64,000 nt of DNA from Blepharisma japonicum (GCA_949751835.1 CATKHK010000044.1:1-64000); one strand, 5' to 3'. Positions 10,326-23,900 are shown, counted from the stretch's first letter. The notes: a model not told the origin generated them from the sequence alone. Numbers and translations: made by a program.

Positions 10326-11246
10326 TTAAAATATGAATGGGAATAAAGCTTTTCTTGATCTTGGATAAAGCAATTTTCCTTCTTTTCCATCAAACTCTTT
10401 AATATACTTTCTATGCCTCAAAGACGCCCAATTAGAAAGAATATAAATAGTCGCTAATAAGAAAACATAAGCTGGCAGACATGATGACAACACCGCAAAG
10501 CTAGCCCATGAAATTACTTCCCAAAAATAATTAGCACAGCTGACCAAGCCAAACCCGCATCCTTTTGGTATCCCTCTTGTTTTCGTTCCTGGAGGTCTTA
10601 GATTTCTCAGCACCATATGACATAAAAAGTTCATAAATTCAGATCCAAGAAAAACTGCTAGCAAGGCTCCCAATATGGCTGTTGAAAAGTTAGGGTCTGT
10701 ATATTTAGGATGGAATAAGAAATAGCCAATAAAAGCACCGTTTAATATCCAGTAATAAGTACAATTCACGAATAAGTTTTTAAGTGGCATTGTTGCATTA
10801 GAAAAGCGATGGACAAGTAATGACTCTAGTTCACGCTTCAAGAAATGTCCCATGATTAGCCAAAAACAGATTTTTTGTGTAATTGTTTTGGCAGCTTCTT
10901 CTCCATAGAAAATATAAGGCAAGTAATAAAGGGCAGGGCATATAAACAATGGTCCAGCATATTCTACCATATACACAAATCTCCAGCTCAATTGTGTTCC
11001 AAGATCTCTAAAAACAAGAACTTTATCTCCTTTAAGATATTCAGCTAAAGTTTTTTCATCATCATAAAGAGCGACTCCTGTTGGCGTTCTAATAGTGAAT
11101 TTTTGTCTTTCCGGAGACCATTGTTTATCTATTTATGATTTACGTTTCTGATTGAACATTTTCTTGAAATCTTTAACTGTGAGCTTGTCTGTGATAGAAA
11201 ATTTGCCTAGGTCTTTCCCAGATCTGCTGATCACTTCAACCTCCAT
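10326..11246 (-). CDS. TECR: Very-long-chain trans-2-enoyl-CoA reductase (TECR/TSC13), 301 aa
   Basis: This ER membrane enzyme catalyses the last step of very-long-chain fatty-acid elongation, reduction of trans-2-enoyl-CoA with NADPH. The N-terminal ~80 residues form the ubiquitin-like region of TECR (MEVEVISRSG...). A multi-spanning reductase domain follows, with HFLKRELESLLVHRFS, PKGCGFGLVSCANYFWEV and a C-terminal RHRKYIKEF...PRSRKALFPFIF, all typical of the family. Length matches human TECR (308 aa). An in-frame TAA inside codon 38-43 is removed by a 15-nt phase-1 intron (11129-11143). The start codon lies only 31 bp from that of the divergent neighbour. Confidence 0.9.
11129..11143 (-). 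other. 15-nt intron in TECR
   Basis: The minus strand reads GTAAATCATAAATAG. It interrupts the ubiquitin-like region with TAA in frame. Removal (phase 1) gives FNQKHKQWSPERQ and a full-length TECR. Confidence 0.85.
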
Positions 11247-11277
11247 TAAAGATAATAATTAACATCTCTATGCAATT

Positions 11278-12048
11278 ATGGGGGAAGAAAATGCAAATCC
11301 ATTTAAAGTTATGAGAAAAACCATGACTACTTTTTCAAGAAAAGCAAAACAAATAGAAAATAATTTAGGAAGAAACGAAGAAAATGACCATGAGAAGAGA
11401 TATGACTTTTTAGACCTAATTCGAAAGAATCAAAATAGGTGAGATGAAGACTTCAATTCTCATAAAAGAAGAAAAGCGTTTTCTCAAGACTCAAAGCTAA
11501 AAGAATATCCTTGTGTGACTGATATTAGGGAATCTAAAAGTTTCTTTCAGACAAAAAATAGAAGAAATAGCAACTTTGGGTCTATGAGGCCATCTACATC
11601 ACTTTTGAATAAAAGAAAACAGATAGACATTTCAAAATATAAAGAAAGAATTTCATCTTATGCTAAAGAAATGCATTTAATTTTCAGAGAAGAGTCTCAT
11701 AAGCAAAACATTAGATATTTCCCAAAAAGATCAGAATTCTTGAAATTAAGAAAAGCTAAAGAAAAAATATCAAGAAAAAAAGCGAAATTAAGACTGCTAG
11801 CATATAATAGCAACCAGATAGAGCTGGATTTGCCTATAGCTTCCCCTCTGTACAATATTGTAGGCGCATGCGCAATTTTAAGTTCTCCAATATCAACTCC
11901 TGCAACGCCGATGATATATGAGTGCCAGATAAAGAATAATAATTCTCTTAAAAGAAGATCTGTAAGCAGCTTATCAAAAAGAAAAGAAAGCCCTATAAAA
12001 CTTAATTTACTTCTTGAAGATGAAACTTTTTCATTGACCCCTTGATAA
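11278..12048 (+). CDS. Basic hypothetical protein, 256 aa
   Basis: ATG at 11278 opens a frame that crosses a TGA at 11440-11442 (NQNRWDED) and a final TGA-Trp at 12043-12045 just before TAA at 12046-12048. The protein is Lys/Arg/Ser-rich. The central stretch KYKERISSYAKEMHLIFREE is probably helical, and ASPLYNIVGACAILSSPISTPATP is a small hydrophobic patch. No domain was recognised. It is divergent from TECR with a 31-bp spacer between start codons. Confidence 0.65.
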
Positions 12049-12203
12049 TTACAAAATTATTTATAATATAATAGTGACATTTACTTAAATTGATATTCTG
12101 TAAAATATACAAAATTAATTATAAAGTATTTCAATAGAGTTTTTTTAATTTTTGATATCAATTTGAAAAATAATTAACCAACTTTGGTATTTTAATATCA
12201 AAG

Positions 12204-14498
12204 TTAATCTTCTTGGAGTGTTGCTAATATTTCTTGTATTGCAGTATCCATTTTTTGGATTTTTTTCTTCTTTTTAGGTTTTATCCTGTATTTAAACTTC
12301 GAATCATATTTAGATATTTGTCCAAATGATTGAGCTTCCTTGGCTTCTCCAGAATTTATTTGAATTTTAAGTTTAGCAAGCTCAATTTTCATTTCTCTTA
12401 GCTTAAATTTCGTATCTTGTAAATCGTTTTCAGCAATTCTTTTTCCTGTTTCTTCTTTCTCTATTTTCTGCTTAAGGTTTGCTTGCTCAGTTTTCAAGAA
12501 CTCTCTTTTTGAGCTGAAATCTAAATAAAGCACATTTTCTAATTAAAAGTTACTTTTATTTTCTAGTTTTCTTAATTCTGCATCTGCAAAATCAAGCACC
12601 ATTTTACAAGAGAGCACTTCTTTATTTGCTCTATTGCCCACTATTTTCATCTCTTCTAAAATCTTATTCAAAATTATGCTGAGTTCTTCAGATCTTTCCT
12701 GATATTTTTTATACTCAGCCACAAGCTCATCAAATTTTTCTTTTTCTTTTGCTCTTAGTTCTTCAAGCTTTGACTTTTGGATGAATAATTTATTTTCTGC
12801 ATCTTCTTGCTCTTTTTTCTTTTCATCAATTGATAGCTCTATTTCATCAACACTCTTTTTGTCTACAAATTTTAATCGTTTTAAATCACTTTTTATAGCA
12901 GGTGCTCTTTTACTCCTGAATAAAGCCCTATTGATTTTCATATTTTGGTTGATGCTCTTGATATATTTGTAGTCGAGTGGATTCAAATCTAATGACAGAT
13001 TAAGAATGCTCTTATTCAGTCTTGAGGCTTCTGACAGTTCTCTTCCTGCCCCATCTTTTAAATCGTTTTCTCTAAGTTCAAGTGATTGCAAAGTCTTATT
13101 TTTTTGTAAAGATTCTGCAAGAGACAGGCCACCTTGTTTAGTAATTTTATTGCTAGAAAGATCAATAGAGGTAAGCGAAGCATTTCTTCAAAGTCCAAAA
13201 GCTATATGTTGAACACCTTCATTTCCTAATAAGTTCTTTTTTAATATAAGAGTCTTTAAGCTGAAGTTTTTTCCTAAAGGCTCAGTAATTACTGAAACTC
13301 CTTCATCTTGAAGATTGCAGTTTGACATATTCAAGTATTCAAGCTCTGTGTTTGCTTCTAGCAATTCTTTAATATAATTCGATATATGAGGGCCTAAAGG
13401 ATTATTTTCTATATTAAGAGCTTTTAAATGAGGGTTGCTTTTGAGGGATCTGAATAGTTTTCCTCCACCTCTAAAACTCAATTTATTTCCAGAAGAGTCG
13501 AATTTTTTTAACTGGCACATTGCGCCATAAAGTCCATTAAATAGATTAGCGAAAGGCTCAATTCCTTCATCAGTTATATTATTCATAGAGATATTTAGCT
13601 CTTCCAAATTTGTATTTACAAGAGTTTTTGCTAATAATTCCATAGGTCTTGCTCCAGAGTTATTATTCGACAAATCAAGAAATAATAAAGTTTTATTCAT
13701 TTTGAGCCCCTCTATCAAATTAGTCATTCCAAAAGGCCCTAAAGCAGTACTCGCAAAGTTCAAATAAAGCAAAAGTTTATTATATTTCAGCATTTGTGCG
13801 ACAGATTTTGACGCGGTTGTTGAGAGTCTATTTCTATGTAAACCTTCATGCGATGATATATCAAAACTTATCATTGATGGATGCGCAGTCAATAAATTTA
13901 TAATTACTTTCGCTCCTCCTGGAGTAATGTCATTACTACTTATATCTATATGTACAATGCTTTTATTTTTAGATAAGCATTTTGCTAGATATATAGCACC
14001 TTCATCTCCAATACTATTTTTCGCAAGTAGAATACTATGAAATTTGTTGCTATTTCTTAGCAAATGACCTATTTTTTTGGCAGCATTAGGGCCAATACTG
14101 CATTTCCTCATATCAAACTTTCGATCCTTAAAGCTTTTACCTGAAAACATTTGAAATTTCATTTCTTGCTCTTGATGCAAAGAAATTTGTAAGTCTTCAC
14201 ATTTGGCTTTGAATATTTCTGATAGCTCAGTGTTTGATAACCCATCAAAATATGCTGATGAATTGAGCAATGCTGTTGTAGTTTGTGCTGTAAATGGACG
14301 AGGAAATGATGTATTTAGACAAGAGAAACTTTTTCTATTGGATTGATTTGTTTTTCGAATTGCATCTCTTGAGAGAGTTTTTCTTAAAATTTTATTAGAA
14401 GGAGTTGATATAGCTGTAGAAGGTCGGGCTGGAAGAGTGGTCCCAGTGATTGCATTTTCAAGTTTGGCTCAATGCAAATTTATTGTGTCATTCATCAT
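12204..14498 (-). CDS. Leucine-rich-repeat protein with C-terminal coiled coil, 759 aa, one 15-nt intron
   Basis: ATG at 14496-14498 (a second Met follows immediately) starts a frame with TGA-Trp at 13188-13190 and elsewhere. Residues about 125-520 are ribonuclease-inhibitor-type LRRs (LFLDLSNNNSGARPMELL, LEELNISMNNITDEG, LEYLNMSNCNLQDEGV). Residues about 540-750 form an extended Lys/Glu coiled coil. A TAA at 12543-12545 lies in a 15-nt phase-1 intron (12539-12553), after which the coiled coil resumes and ends at TAA 12204-12206. LRR plus coiled-coil proteins of this kind are common in ciliates and often axonemal, but no specific orthologue was recognised. Confidence 0.75.
12539..12553 (-). 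other. 15-nt intron in the LRR/coiled-coil gene
   Basis: The minus strand reads GTAACTTTTAATTAG, phase 1, with TAA in frame. Splicing joins RKLENK to KNVLYLDFSSKR, so the coiled coil continues for another 110 residues. Confidence 0.75.
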
Positions 14499-15090
14499 TT
14501 TTAATTTGTGAAAATAAGAGTTTCATGAGTAAAAATTGCATTAAATGATATTTTTATATAAAAAAATATAATTTTAGTTAGCTAATATAGAAAACTTCTA
14601 ATTAAATTCTATTAATAATTTCATTTACAATTTAATGAAAATAATGCACTTGCTGAAGAAAATAATGATCATTTCTGAATTGCTAGAGATTTTTCACTTT
14701 AAAATCATAATTTTATCAAGCAAAATTTTTTTAAGTTTATTTAATAATTTTTAATTTGAAGTAGTGGATAATAGCACCATAATGGAACCCAATCTAGTTT
14801 TCTCCTTTATTATATGATAAGGATTATTAATGATTGTTGGCTACAATTCGTCTCAAAGTATGCTCATATCGGCTCACTTTCTTAGATTGATCTATAATTA
14901 CCACATGCAATGAAATGCAGTGCCAATTCCACCAATATTAGGATCTTTATTCTATCATCTGCTCAGAAATAAAGAATTTTAGAGAAAGAATCAATTTTAA
15001 TCAAATAATGCAAAAGATTCGATACACTTCAAAAATCAAATATTTCCATTAAATATGTGTAGTTGAGATATCGACTCATGCATTTTAGAT
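14499..15090. other. Intergenic, 592 bp, part of a gene-poor interval
   Basis: It is AT-rich upstream of the LRR gene. The part near 14780-14960 is less AT-rich, but no frame or RNA structure I can defend emerges. No gene is called. Confidence 0.5.
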
Positions 15091-15748
15091 TTAAACATCA
15101 TAACTTTCTTGTCATCTAAACAAAGACATTTCTAATAAAATAAATAGCTGATGAGAATCGTGAGTTGCCCGAGACAACAACAATCGAACCCTATAATCAT
15201 TATCAATTATCAGGATAATGCCAGAAGGTTGTTGATGACCAAAACAAAATAGGAAGTCAAAGAGCTTAAATGAGCCCTGATTTAATGCATCTGGAGTCTT
15301 CAATATTTTGACATCATCTTATTCATTTTCAGTTTCATAAATAATCTAATTAGCTCTATTTTGCCTTTTTTTCAAAAAAATAAGGCGAAATGATTTGATG
15401 GTAAGTATTGACATATACTTTATAAGCTTTAATAAATTCTGGGTAAGGAATAGAATTCTTCTTATATGATAGCAAGTTTTTCTTAATCTTTCTCTTTTCC
15501 TGTATCATCAGCACTGACTATTCTATTAGTTCTTAACTGTTGATGATTTAATAATCGATTATCAGCATTTTGATTCAACTGGTTTTGATTACCATTTGTT
15601 TGATTATTTAGAGCTATACATTTTAATACACCTTTTTTGAGAAAAACTCACAAAAATGGGTGCTTACTGACTGTCCAAAATTGTGTACTTAAGTATGGTT
15701 TAGTTGAGGATCAAGCAAATTAAATTGATTTCGAGCTTTTAATTCCAT
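15091..15748 (-). pseudogene. Probable decayed protein gene
   Basis: On the minus strand, protein-like segments follow one another in different frames. An ATG at 15746-15748 (MELKARNQFNLLDPQLNH) comes first. It is followed by a segment with TGA-Trp (FWTVSKHPFLWVFLKKGVLK, then Asn/Gln-rich) to TAA 15483-15485, a shifted segment (NSIPYPEFIKAYKVYVNTYH) to TAG 15356-15358, and a last segment (DDVKILKTPDALNQGSF) to TAA 15091-15093. No 15/16-nt GT-AG or GC-AG intron that I could find repairs the frame changes. The most economical reading is a gene broken by indels, or sequence errors in an intact gene. The product family is not recognised. Confidence 0.4.
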
Positions 15749-15999
15749 ATTATAAACTATTAAGATATTTCAATAAATTATCTGAATTAAAGATAAGTAA
15801 GCAAATCGCTAATGACATATTTTATTCTTAAATATAAGATTTTAAACCATTTTAATTAACTGCCAAAACAAAATGAACTCATATAATCTTTTGGATAGAT
15901 TAAATTTACAATCAATTAACAAAAATTTTAACTATAGACTTAGATTTAACGATAAGTTTTCTAATGACTCATTTTTTTTGAAATTAAATATTAACAATT
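15749..15999. other. Intergenic between the decayed gene and the next CDS
   Basis: This is AT-rich sequence with no coding signal. It presumably holds the promoter of the coiled-coil gene that starts at 16000. Confidence 0.5.
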
Positions 16000-17802
16000 A
16001 TGGAAGATCCAGAACTTCTCAAACAGCAGCTTGAATTTCTTCAGTTAGAGCTGGATGATGCTAAAGCTAAAGAGATTCAAATGAAAAATATGTATGAGTC
16101 GATGATCGAAAGCTTAACCTCATCAGACATATCAGCATCTCAAACAGTAATATCTATTAAGAATAGCTCTATAGAGGAACTAAATAAAGTAAAAGCTGAG
16201 TACGAAACTCTTATAAATACGTTAAAAAAGAAGAATAAAGAAAAGGTAAAAAAACTTAAAGCAGAATTAAATAATTATATAGCAAAAAATTCTGAGTTAG
16301 AATTAGCACAAAATGATTTCAAGAAAAATTTTGAGGATAAAGTCAGTGAATTAACACATGAGATACAAATCATTACAGATCAGAAAAAAGAGATGGAAAA
16401 TTCGTTAAAAGAAATAGTAGAAAATTCAGATAAAAAATTGATTGAAAGGCTTAGGCATGAAATTGAATCGTTGCAACAGGAAATTGAATTCGTCAAAGAT
16501 GAAAATGAGCAAGACATAAGAAGAATTCATGAACAAAATAGCAAAAACCTTCAAGATTTTAAAGATATCTATGAACAAGATAAAAAATTTCTCGAGTCAC
16601 AAATTAGGAAACTTCAATGTGAATTAGTTGAAGAGAAAAGAAAAATATTAGAAGAAGACCAAACTTCTATTGACCAAAGAATTGAAAATTCAATTTCAGG
16701 TATTGATGAAAGAATAGATGACTTAGAAAAAACGAAAAAAGAAGCAGGAAAGATAATAGGCAAGTGAAAAAATGATTTAGACAATCTTGTTTCCAATATT
16801 AGACAAGCACTTACAGAAACTGGTGCATTGTCATTAAAAAAGCAAATAGACAGAACTGAGCAAATGCTGAACTTTGCAGATGATACTCAAGAAGAAATTA
16901 AAAAATTGAAAAACCAACTGCTTTTCTTCCAAAAACTTGTAAAAGCCTTTGAAGTTAATGAAAATAAGCTGAGAAGCCAACTAAATATCCAAGAAGAAGA
17001 AATCGACAAGCTTAAAAGAGCGATTAGGCTAAGAGTTAGTGAAGACAAAAACACTGATTATCAAAGCTTAATTAATGAACTCTCCGATCAGCTATTATGC
17101 AAAGAAACAGAAATCTCAAGATTGAAAAGAAAAATAGGAGATTTAAGATGTGAAATCGGAATAAATATTGCAAAACCTCCTATTCCTTCACCTAGAGGAA
17201 AGCATAACAGAGCTCAAACTACAATGACTAAAGGAAACGTCAGCCCAGTTGAATTAATCCCGTGCAAAGAAAGCACAAATGAAAATTCAGAAGAAGCCAA
17301 CCTTATGCTAAAAGAAATTTTAAGCAACTCTTCAGCGATTGAGTGCAAAATGTGCAAAAACTGCATATCAACTCAAATTTTCTATGAACACATAGAAAAA
17401 TGCAAGATGGGAGCTATTTTATTTACCGACCAAATTAATTATCCAGAAAGGCTGAAGCAGGCTCAAGAAAAAATCGAAAGTTTGGAAAAACAAATAGAGA
17501 TTTTACACATAAATATCGACAAAATCATGAATCAGAAAGAAAAAATGCGAATTGACAACGAGAAACTTATAATAGGATACAAAGAACTAAAATTAAAGCT
17601 TGCTATGTGTGAAGAAAAATCAAACCATAAAGAAAACGAATTTATGGGAGAGGTGAGGTGCTTACTTGAAGTTTTAACAAAATTTAGAAGCAATGCAGTT
17701 CTACCAAAAGCTGTTTCTACTGAGATTGAGCATGCAATTAATCAGAGCGCCAGATTCTTTGGCGGAAAAATAGCACGAAAAACAAAATCATATTTGGGAT
17801 AG
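16000..17802 (+). CDS. Long coiled-coil protein with one C2HC zinc finger, 600 aa
   Basis: The frame from ATG 16000 crosses TGA at 16765-16767 (IIGKWKNDL) and ends with TAG at 17800-17802. Heptad-repeat coiled coil occupies most of residues 1-385. Cys452-x2-Cys455-x8-His464-x3-Cys468 forms a C2HC finger like those of the ZC2HC1 group, and another coiled coil follows (475-545). Coiled coil plus a single C2HC finger is frequent in ciliary and basal-body proteins. No intron was needed. It lies 170 bp upstream of the dynein gene on the same strand. Confidence 0.75.
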
Positions 17803-17971
17803 GCACTCAAAAATTAATGCAACCTTTCAAATTAACATTAAAATAATGAAAATTAATTGATAATTTATTGAGAGCTAATCTTAATATCTCGATAAGAAAT
17901 TATTTATATTTCTCTATACTTCAAAGCTAAATTCTAAGCCAAAGTCTCCATAACTGTTTATAATCATAATT

Positions 17972-20900
17972 ATGTCAAGCCGCGGCCAACAGGCAAAACC
18001 AAACTCAGGCAAGAAGAGTGTTCGGGCCAAATCATATGGACCTCGAGTCTTGCTTAACATCCCTGATTTCAAAGCACTTTCAAAAATGATGGACACAGAC
18101 CAAATCGAGCCTAAAATTTCAAGGAAAAAGCTTCCTGAATTAGAAGAACCTCCAATGCCTCCAGCTGTGGAAGAAGAAATAAAGGTAAATGTCAATAACC
18201 CTTGGATATCAGATATCATATCTCAGAAGACATTAGATAGCGCTAAAGGCCTCCCTGCCAGGCATATTAAAGCAGTTATGAAGCATGAGAAAATTATTCC
18301 CACCAAAGATAATGAAACCAGTTTTAAGCTCGATCAATCTGAGCTATCATCCCCTGCAAAAGAAGAACTACCTGGCTCAAACCCAGAAAAAACCAAAAAA
18401 CTTCTCCAGCGAGAATATGCCAACTTTGAAAACCCTGATTTAAAATCAACAAGGGACATTTCAAAATTTGATTGCTGGATAGAATCAATGAAGCCTGAAG
18501 ACTGGGTCAAATTTTATAAAGGAAAACCTGGCCCTCATGGGTCTTCACCAGTTTTTGAGGATGGAGTCTACTCATGGGAACCAATAGACTTACTAGGGTA
18601 TGATTCTAATGGCAAAAAGTTTTTAGTCAGGATCAGAAAAAACATGCTTGAGAAAAAAGTCCAGCGTCTTGCTATTAAATTTCACGATGAAAATCCTAAA
18701 GAATTCGAAGCACGTGTCATCCAAGCCAGAGAACTTCAACAAAACTATGATTCTGAAGTCAGGTTTTTGGACATGGTAGACGCAATTTCAGCTACTGACG
18801 TGTCTCAATTGCGTAAAGATGTCAAGGCAAAAATCTTGAAAAAAGCCGTCGCTACAAGTTTGGAATTTGAAAAAGACAAGTATATGGAACTTCTAAAACA
18901 ACTTGTGTCTGTAATTGACGAAGAATATGTAAGAGCGATGAAAAAGTGTGTAATTTTGCTGAGAATGCAGGACCCGAAAAATGACCATGAATTTATTCAG
19001 AAAAAAATCCCGATTCGGAGGTCAATTCCAGTTATTCCTGAGTTTGGGACCATAACTATTCCTTCCCATCCGTACAAAAAGATGAAAAAAGAGCTTGATA
19101 AAAACCACTGGTATAAGACAACTTCTGTGGTTCAAGTAAATAAAATAATGGCAGCTAAATGCTATAGCTTTCAAGAGCATCGTTTTCTAGAGACAAAAAA
19201 TCTTCTTATGCCAATGGAGCTGAGAAATTTATATAATACTCAAAGAAATCATCATCAGGCTATTAGGCAGCAAATTTCAATCCATTGGAGAGAATATTTA
19301 ATCAGTGAAACCCAAGATAAAATGGCTGAACAATATAATTTCTTTGCTGTTGACTCTGAAGAATATCTAAAAGGAGCTTTACATACCATTTTAAGAAGAA
19401 TGGATTTAATTATGAACACTCAAGTAAGGACTTTTGCAAGGCAAAGCATTGACGATTGAGTCAATTTTTTAAAATCCTTTTCCTCCCCTGAGGAATCTGA
19501 AGTATACAGAAAAAATGAGAAACCTTTAATAATTCTCCAGCTGAACATTGAAGAAGACTCAAGGAAGAAAAAAGATGAGCAGGCAGATACAGTTCCTGGG
19601 CAAATTGATTTTAAGCCAACACTTCAGCAAGCCCACAAGTTTATAAGTGAATGTATTGATTGGATTGTAGAAGCAACCAATAAAATCACGAACCTTGAAT
19701 CTGACTTAGTGCCATTCATGAATATTCCTAAAACCCCAGTTTTCGAATTAAATGAAGAAAGTGAATGGGTCGCAATGGCAAAAAGCGAAATTTCAGCAAT
19801 GATGGAAAAATACCAAAGTGGGCCGCTTCAGATTTTAGAAGAGTTTAAAGCTTTTGAATGGGTTGGGAAAATGAAAATAAAAGATTACGTCAAAGATTTG
19901 CTAAAAGGGAAGCCTTCAATTGACAAGCTCAGAAATGAATTACTGAAGCTTAAAGCTGCAAAAGAAGATTTAGTTTCAATATCAACCTTAGTCATAAATT
20001 ACGATTTTTTCCAAATCCAATGTCACAAGTTCAAAGAAACTATGGATAAGAAAATCAATAAGTGCATGAATGCTTTATTAGAAGGAATCTCTAATTTCTG
20101 TTCAGAAGAAGTCAAAAATATTCAAGATGAGTACGAATTTACTTGCAATAAAGTCAAGACAATCCCAACAAATGAAGCTGAGCTGTTTGAGCTTAAGCAA
20201 TTTGCTAAAAACATCAAGCTGAAAAAGCAAGAACTTATAAATAAAGAAAAAGAAGTTATAAGCCACACTTTGATACTTGAAGACTATCAGTTCAGGCTAA
20301 ATGAAGAAGTCAGTATCAATTTATGGCAGTGTAAAACTTGGCCAATTGAAGTCGAAGCTTCCACAAAAGAAGGCATCGGAAGACTTGAAGTTGAAGAAGA
20401 AAAATTCCGAGAGAAGCTTGAAAAAGAAAAAGACAAGTGGTTCAAAGAAATAAGCCAACTCCATACAGATTTCGAGCTCGTCCAACAGTTTGCAGACTAC
20501 TCCAATTCTTCTTCTCACTATGAAGATGTCAAAAAGCTTGAAGATCATTTGAAGCAAGCCATGGACCAATTCAATTCGTTTAACCAAAGAGAAACTCTAT
20601 TTGAGCTGCAGCTTTCAGATAAAACTGAGCTTCAAAACATGATAGACGATTTTGAGCCTTTCAACAAGCTCTGGACAAATGTCAACGATTTCAAGTATGG
20701 GCACAATTCTTGGACTAATGAGAAAAAAATCCATGAACTCAATTCAGTAGAAATCTCAAGTAATGTTGACAGATGGCTTAGAGAATGTTTTGTGTTAACG
20801 AAAAAACTATTAGAAAAGAGCCCAGAAGCTATTAATGTTATCAACCACTTGAAAGAGCATTTAACTGAGTTCCAAACGAATATCCCTCTTATAAAAGCTA

Positions 20901-23900
20901 TTTCTAACGAAGCTTGGGGCGAAGATCATTGGAGAAGAGTTGCCCAAATTGCAGGACTTCCATCTGAGCAGCTTGATGCCAAGCATGAAACAGTGTCCAC
21001 TTTAATAGAAAAAGGATTAAAGAACTACATAGAAGAAATAGAAGAAGTCTCATACAAAGCACAAAGAGAATTTAAGCTTAAGAAGAAGTTAGAAGAAATG
21101 AAGAAAGAGTGTGAAGGCCAGTTCCTTGAAGTTCTAGCTTATAAGGACACTCATATTGTTAAGTCTGTAGAAGATATACAAACTTTACTAGATGAACAAA
21201 TAGTGAATATTCAAGCCATGAAGACTTCGCCTTATGCGAAGCCAATTGAAAGACAGTGCAAAGAATGGGAATATAGATTGCTACATATTCAAGAGACTCT
21301 TGAACAATGAATGAAATGCCAAACAGTTTGGATGAACCTTGAGCCAATTTTCGCATCAGATGACATTCAAAAACGTATGCCTGGGGAGTATAGAAAGTTT
21401 AGAGGAGTGGATAGTCAATGGAAACTTCATATGGATTCCATTTGCAACCCAGGAGGAAACCAAGCTACTCAGAACACCAATCCGAACCTACTAGACTCTG
21501 TCGCAATAGATGGCGGCACTCTTACACTTTTCAAGGACGCTAATGAAAATCTTGACGAAATCCAAAAATCAATGCATCATTACTTGGAAACCAAACGTCT
21601 CTCTTTTCCACGTTTCTTTTTCTTATCTGACGAAGATTTATTAGATATTTTGTCTCAAACAAAAGACCCTCTTCGTGTACAAGAGCACATTAATAAATGT
21701 TTTGAAGCCATCGATAAGGTTGTCTTCACTGAAAGACAAGAAGTCACTCATATGATTTCTCCTGAAAAAGAAACAGTTCAGCTTATTGATAAAATTGATG
21801 TAAATGAAGGAGACAAAAAAGGGAATGTGGAGTTTTGGATGGGAGACATTGAAAAGTCTATGTATAAGACTATTAAAGAAATCACCAAAAAAAGCTTCAA
21901 TGAATATCAAAAGCAAGAAAGATCTCAATGGATTAGAAACTGGCCATCAATGGTAGTTCTAGGAGTCAATCAGCTGTGTTGGACTGCAGGTGTAGAAGAT
22001 GCTATTAAAAATAATACCATGAAAGCATACGAAGATAAACTCACAAAACTCATCATGGGGGTTGTCGTCATGGTTAGAGGAAAGCTTGATTCTCTGCTGA
22101 GGAAAACACTCTCTGCAGTTATTACACTAGATGTCCATGCTCGTGATATAGTCACTGATTTGAAAACCAAAAAAATCACAAATAATAACCAGTTCGACTG
22201 GATTGCTCAATTAAGATACTACTGGGAAGGCAGCACAGACATTACAGTCAAAATGGTCAACTCTTCTATCAAATATGGCTTTGAGTACTTAGGAAACACT
22301 CCCAGACTAGTTATCACCCCACTCACAGATAGATGCTATAGAACACTAATAGGAGCTTACAACTTATTTTACGGAGGCGCTCCAGAAGGTCCAGCAGGCA
22401 CAGGCAAGACTGAGTCAGTAAAAGATCTGGCCAAAGCAATAGCTGTCAAATGTGTCGTCTTCAACTGTAGTGACTCTCTTGATTTCACATCTATGGCCAA
22501 ATTCTTCAAAGGCCTTGCCTCAAGTGGCTCCTGGTGTTGTTTCGATGAATTTAACAGAATTGAGCCTGAAGTGCTATCAGTCATTGCCATGCAAGTTTTG
22601 CAGATCCAGCAAGCAATAAGAGAAAAACGAAAAACATTTACATTTGAAGGCACGCAGCTTAATTTAGTGCACTCCTGTGCAATCAACATTACTATGAACC
22701 CTGGCTATGCTGGAAGATCTGAGCTTCCTGATAACTTGAAAGCTTTATTCCGGCCTTGTGCTATGATGGTTCCTGACTATGCCATGATCAGCGAAATTTC
22801 TTTGTTTTCCTATGGCTTTGAAAATGCTAGAAGTCTAGCTGCAAAAGTGGTGGCGTCTCTTCGTTTATCGTCTGAACAGTTATCAACGCAAGACCATTAT
22901 GATTTTGGTATGAGAGCAGTTAAAGCGATTTTGACTGCTTGTGGAAACTTAAAAATGAAGTACACTGACGAGGTGGAAGATATTTTGGCTCTAAGAGCAC
23001 TTAATGATGTCAATTTACCTAAATTCACCAGTAATGATATACCACTTTTCCTTGGGATTACTTCAGATTTGTTCCCTGGGGTCACTATTCCTAAGATTGA
23101 TTATGGAATTTTATTAACTTCTATAGAAGCTGCATGTGAAATGCAGAACTTACAAGCAACAGACGAATTCAAGAGCAAATGTATACAGCTTTATGAAACT
23201 ATATGTGTAAGGCATGGACTTATGCTTGTAGGACAAACTTTTTCAGGCAAAACTAAAGTTATCAACACTTTACAAATGGCTCTAAGCAGCGTTCCAAATA
23301 ATCCAGAATTCACTAAAACCCTTAAAATCACCTTAAATCCTAAATCTATCACATTAAACCAATTATACGGAAGATTTATCGCAGAGTCTCATCAATGGTA
23401 CGATGGTGTCATTTCTCAAACGTTTAGAACCTTTACTGCAGAAAAAGGCCCAGAAAGGAAATGGGTTGTATTTGATGGTCCTGTTGATTCCAAATGGATT
23501 GAAAATATGAACACTGTGCTGGATGATAACAAAATGTTGTGTATGCAGTCAGGAGAAATTATTAAAATGACTGAAGGGATGACCATGATGTTTGAAGTCG
23601 AAGACCTAAAAGTGGCATCTCCTGCGACTGTGTCTCGTTGTGGTATGGTTTTCCTTGAACCTCATCGACTAGGCTGGGTCGTTTTAATCCAATCTTACGT
23701 GTACTCGCTACCTTACTTTATCAGAGACAAGCATGGAATGCATATTATTGACACTTTTTCTTGGTTTTCATGGCCATTAACTGAATTTGTAAAGAAAAAG
23801 TGCAAACTCCCTGCACCTGTTACTGAAAATGAAATGGTTAGCACGATTCTCAATATTTTTGACTGCTTTATGATGGAGTACAGAGATATGGTAAGGGAGG

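Noticed and set aside
15112-15303. 63-codon minus-strand frame and a possible tRNA (a GGTTCGA stretch) or C/D snoRNA (two TGATGA boxes)
   Set aside because: The T-arm flanks do not pair, no anticodon arm fits and no D box sits at the right distance. The frame is better explained as the last part of the decayed gene.
15360-15392. Hairpin of the form GCCTT-T(n)...A(n)-AAGGC as a terminator
   Set aside because: Rho-independent-style terminators are not expected in a ciliate nucleus, and the hairpin falls inside the decayed gene.
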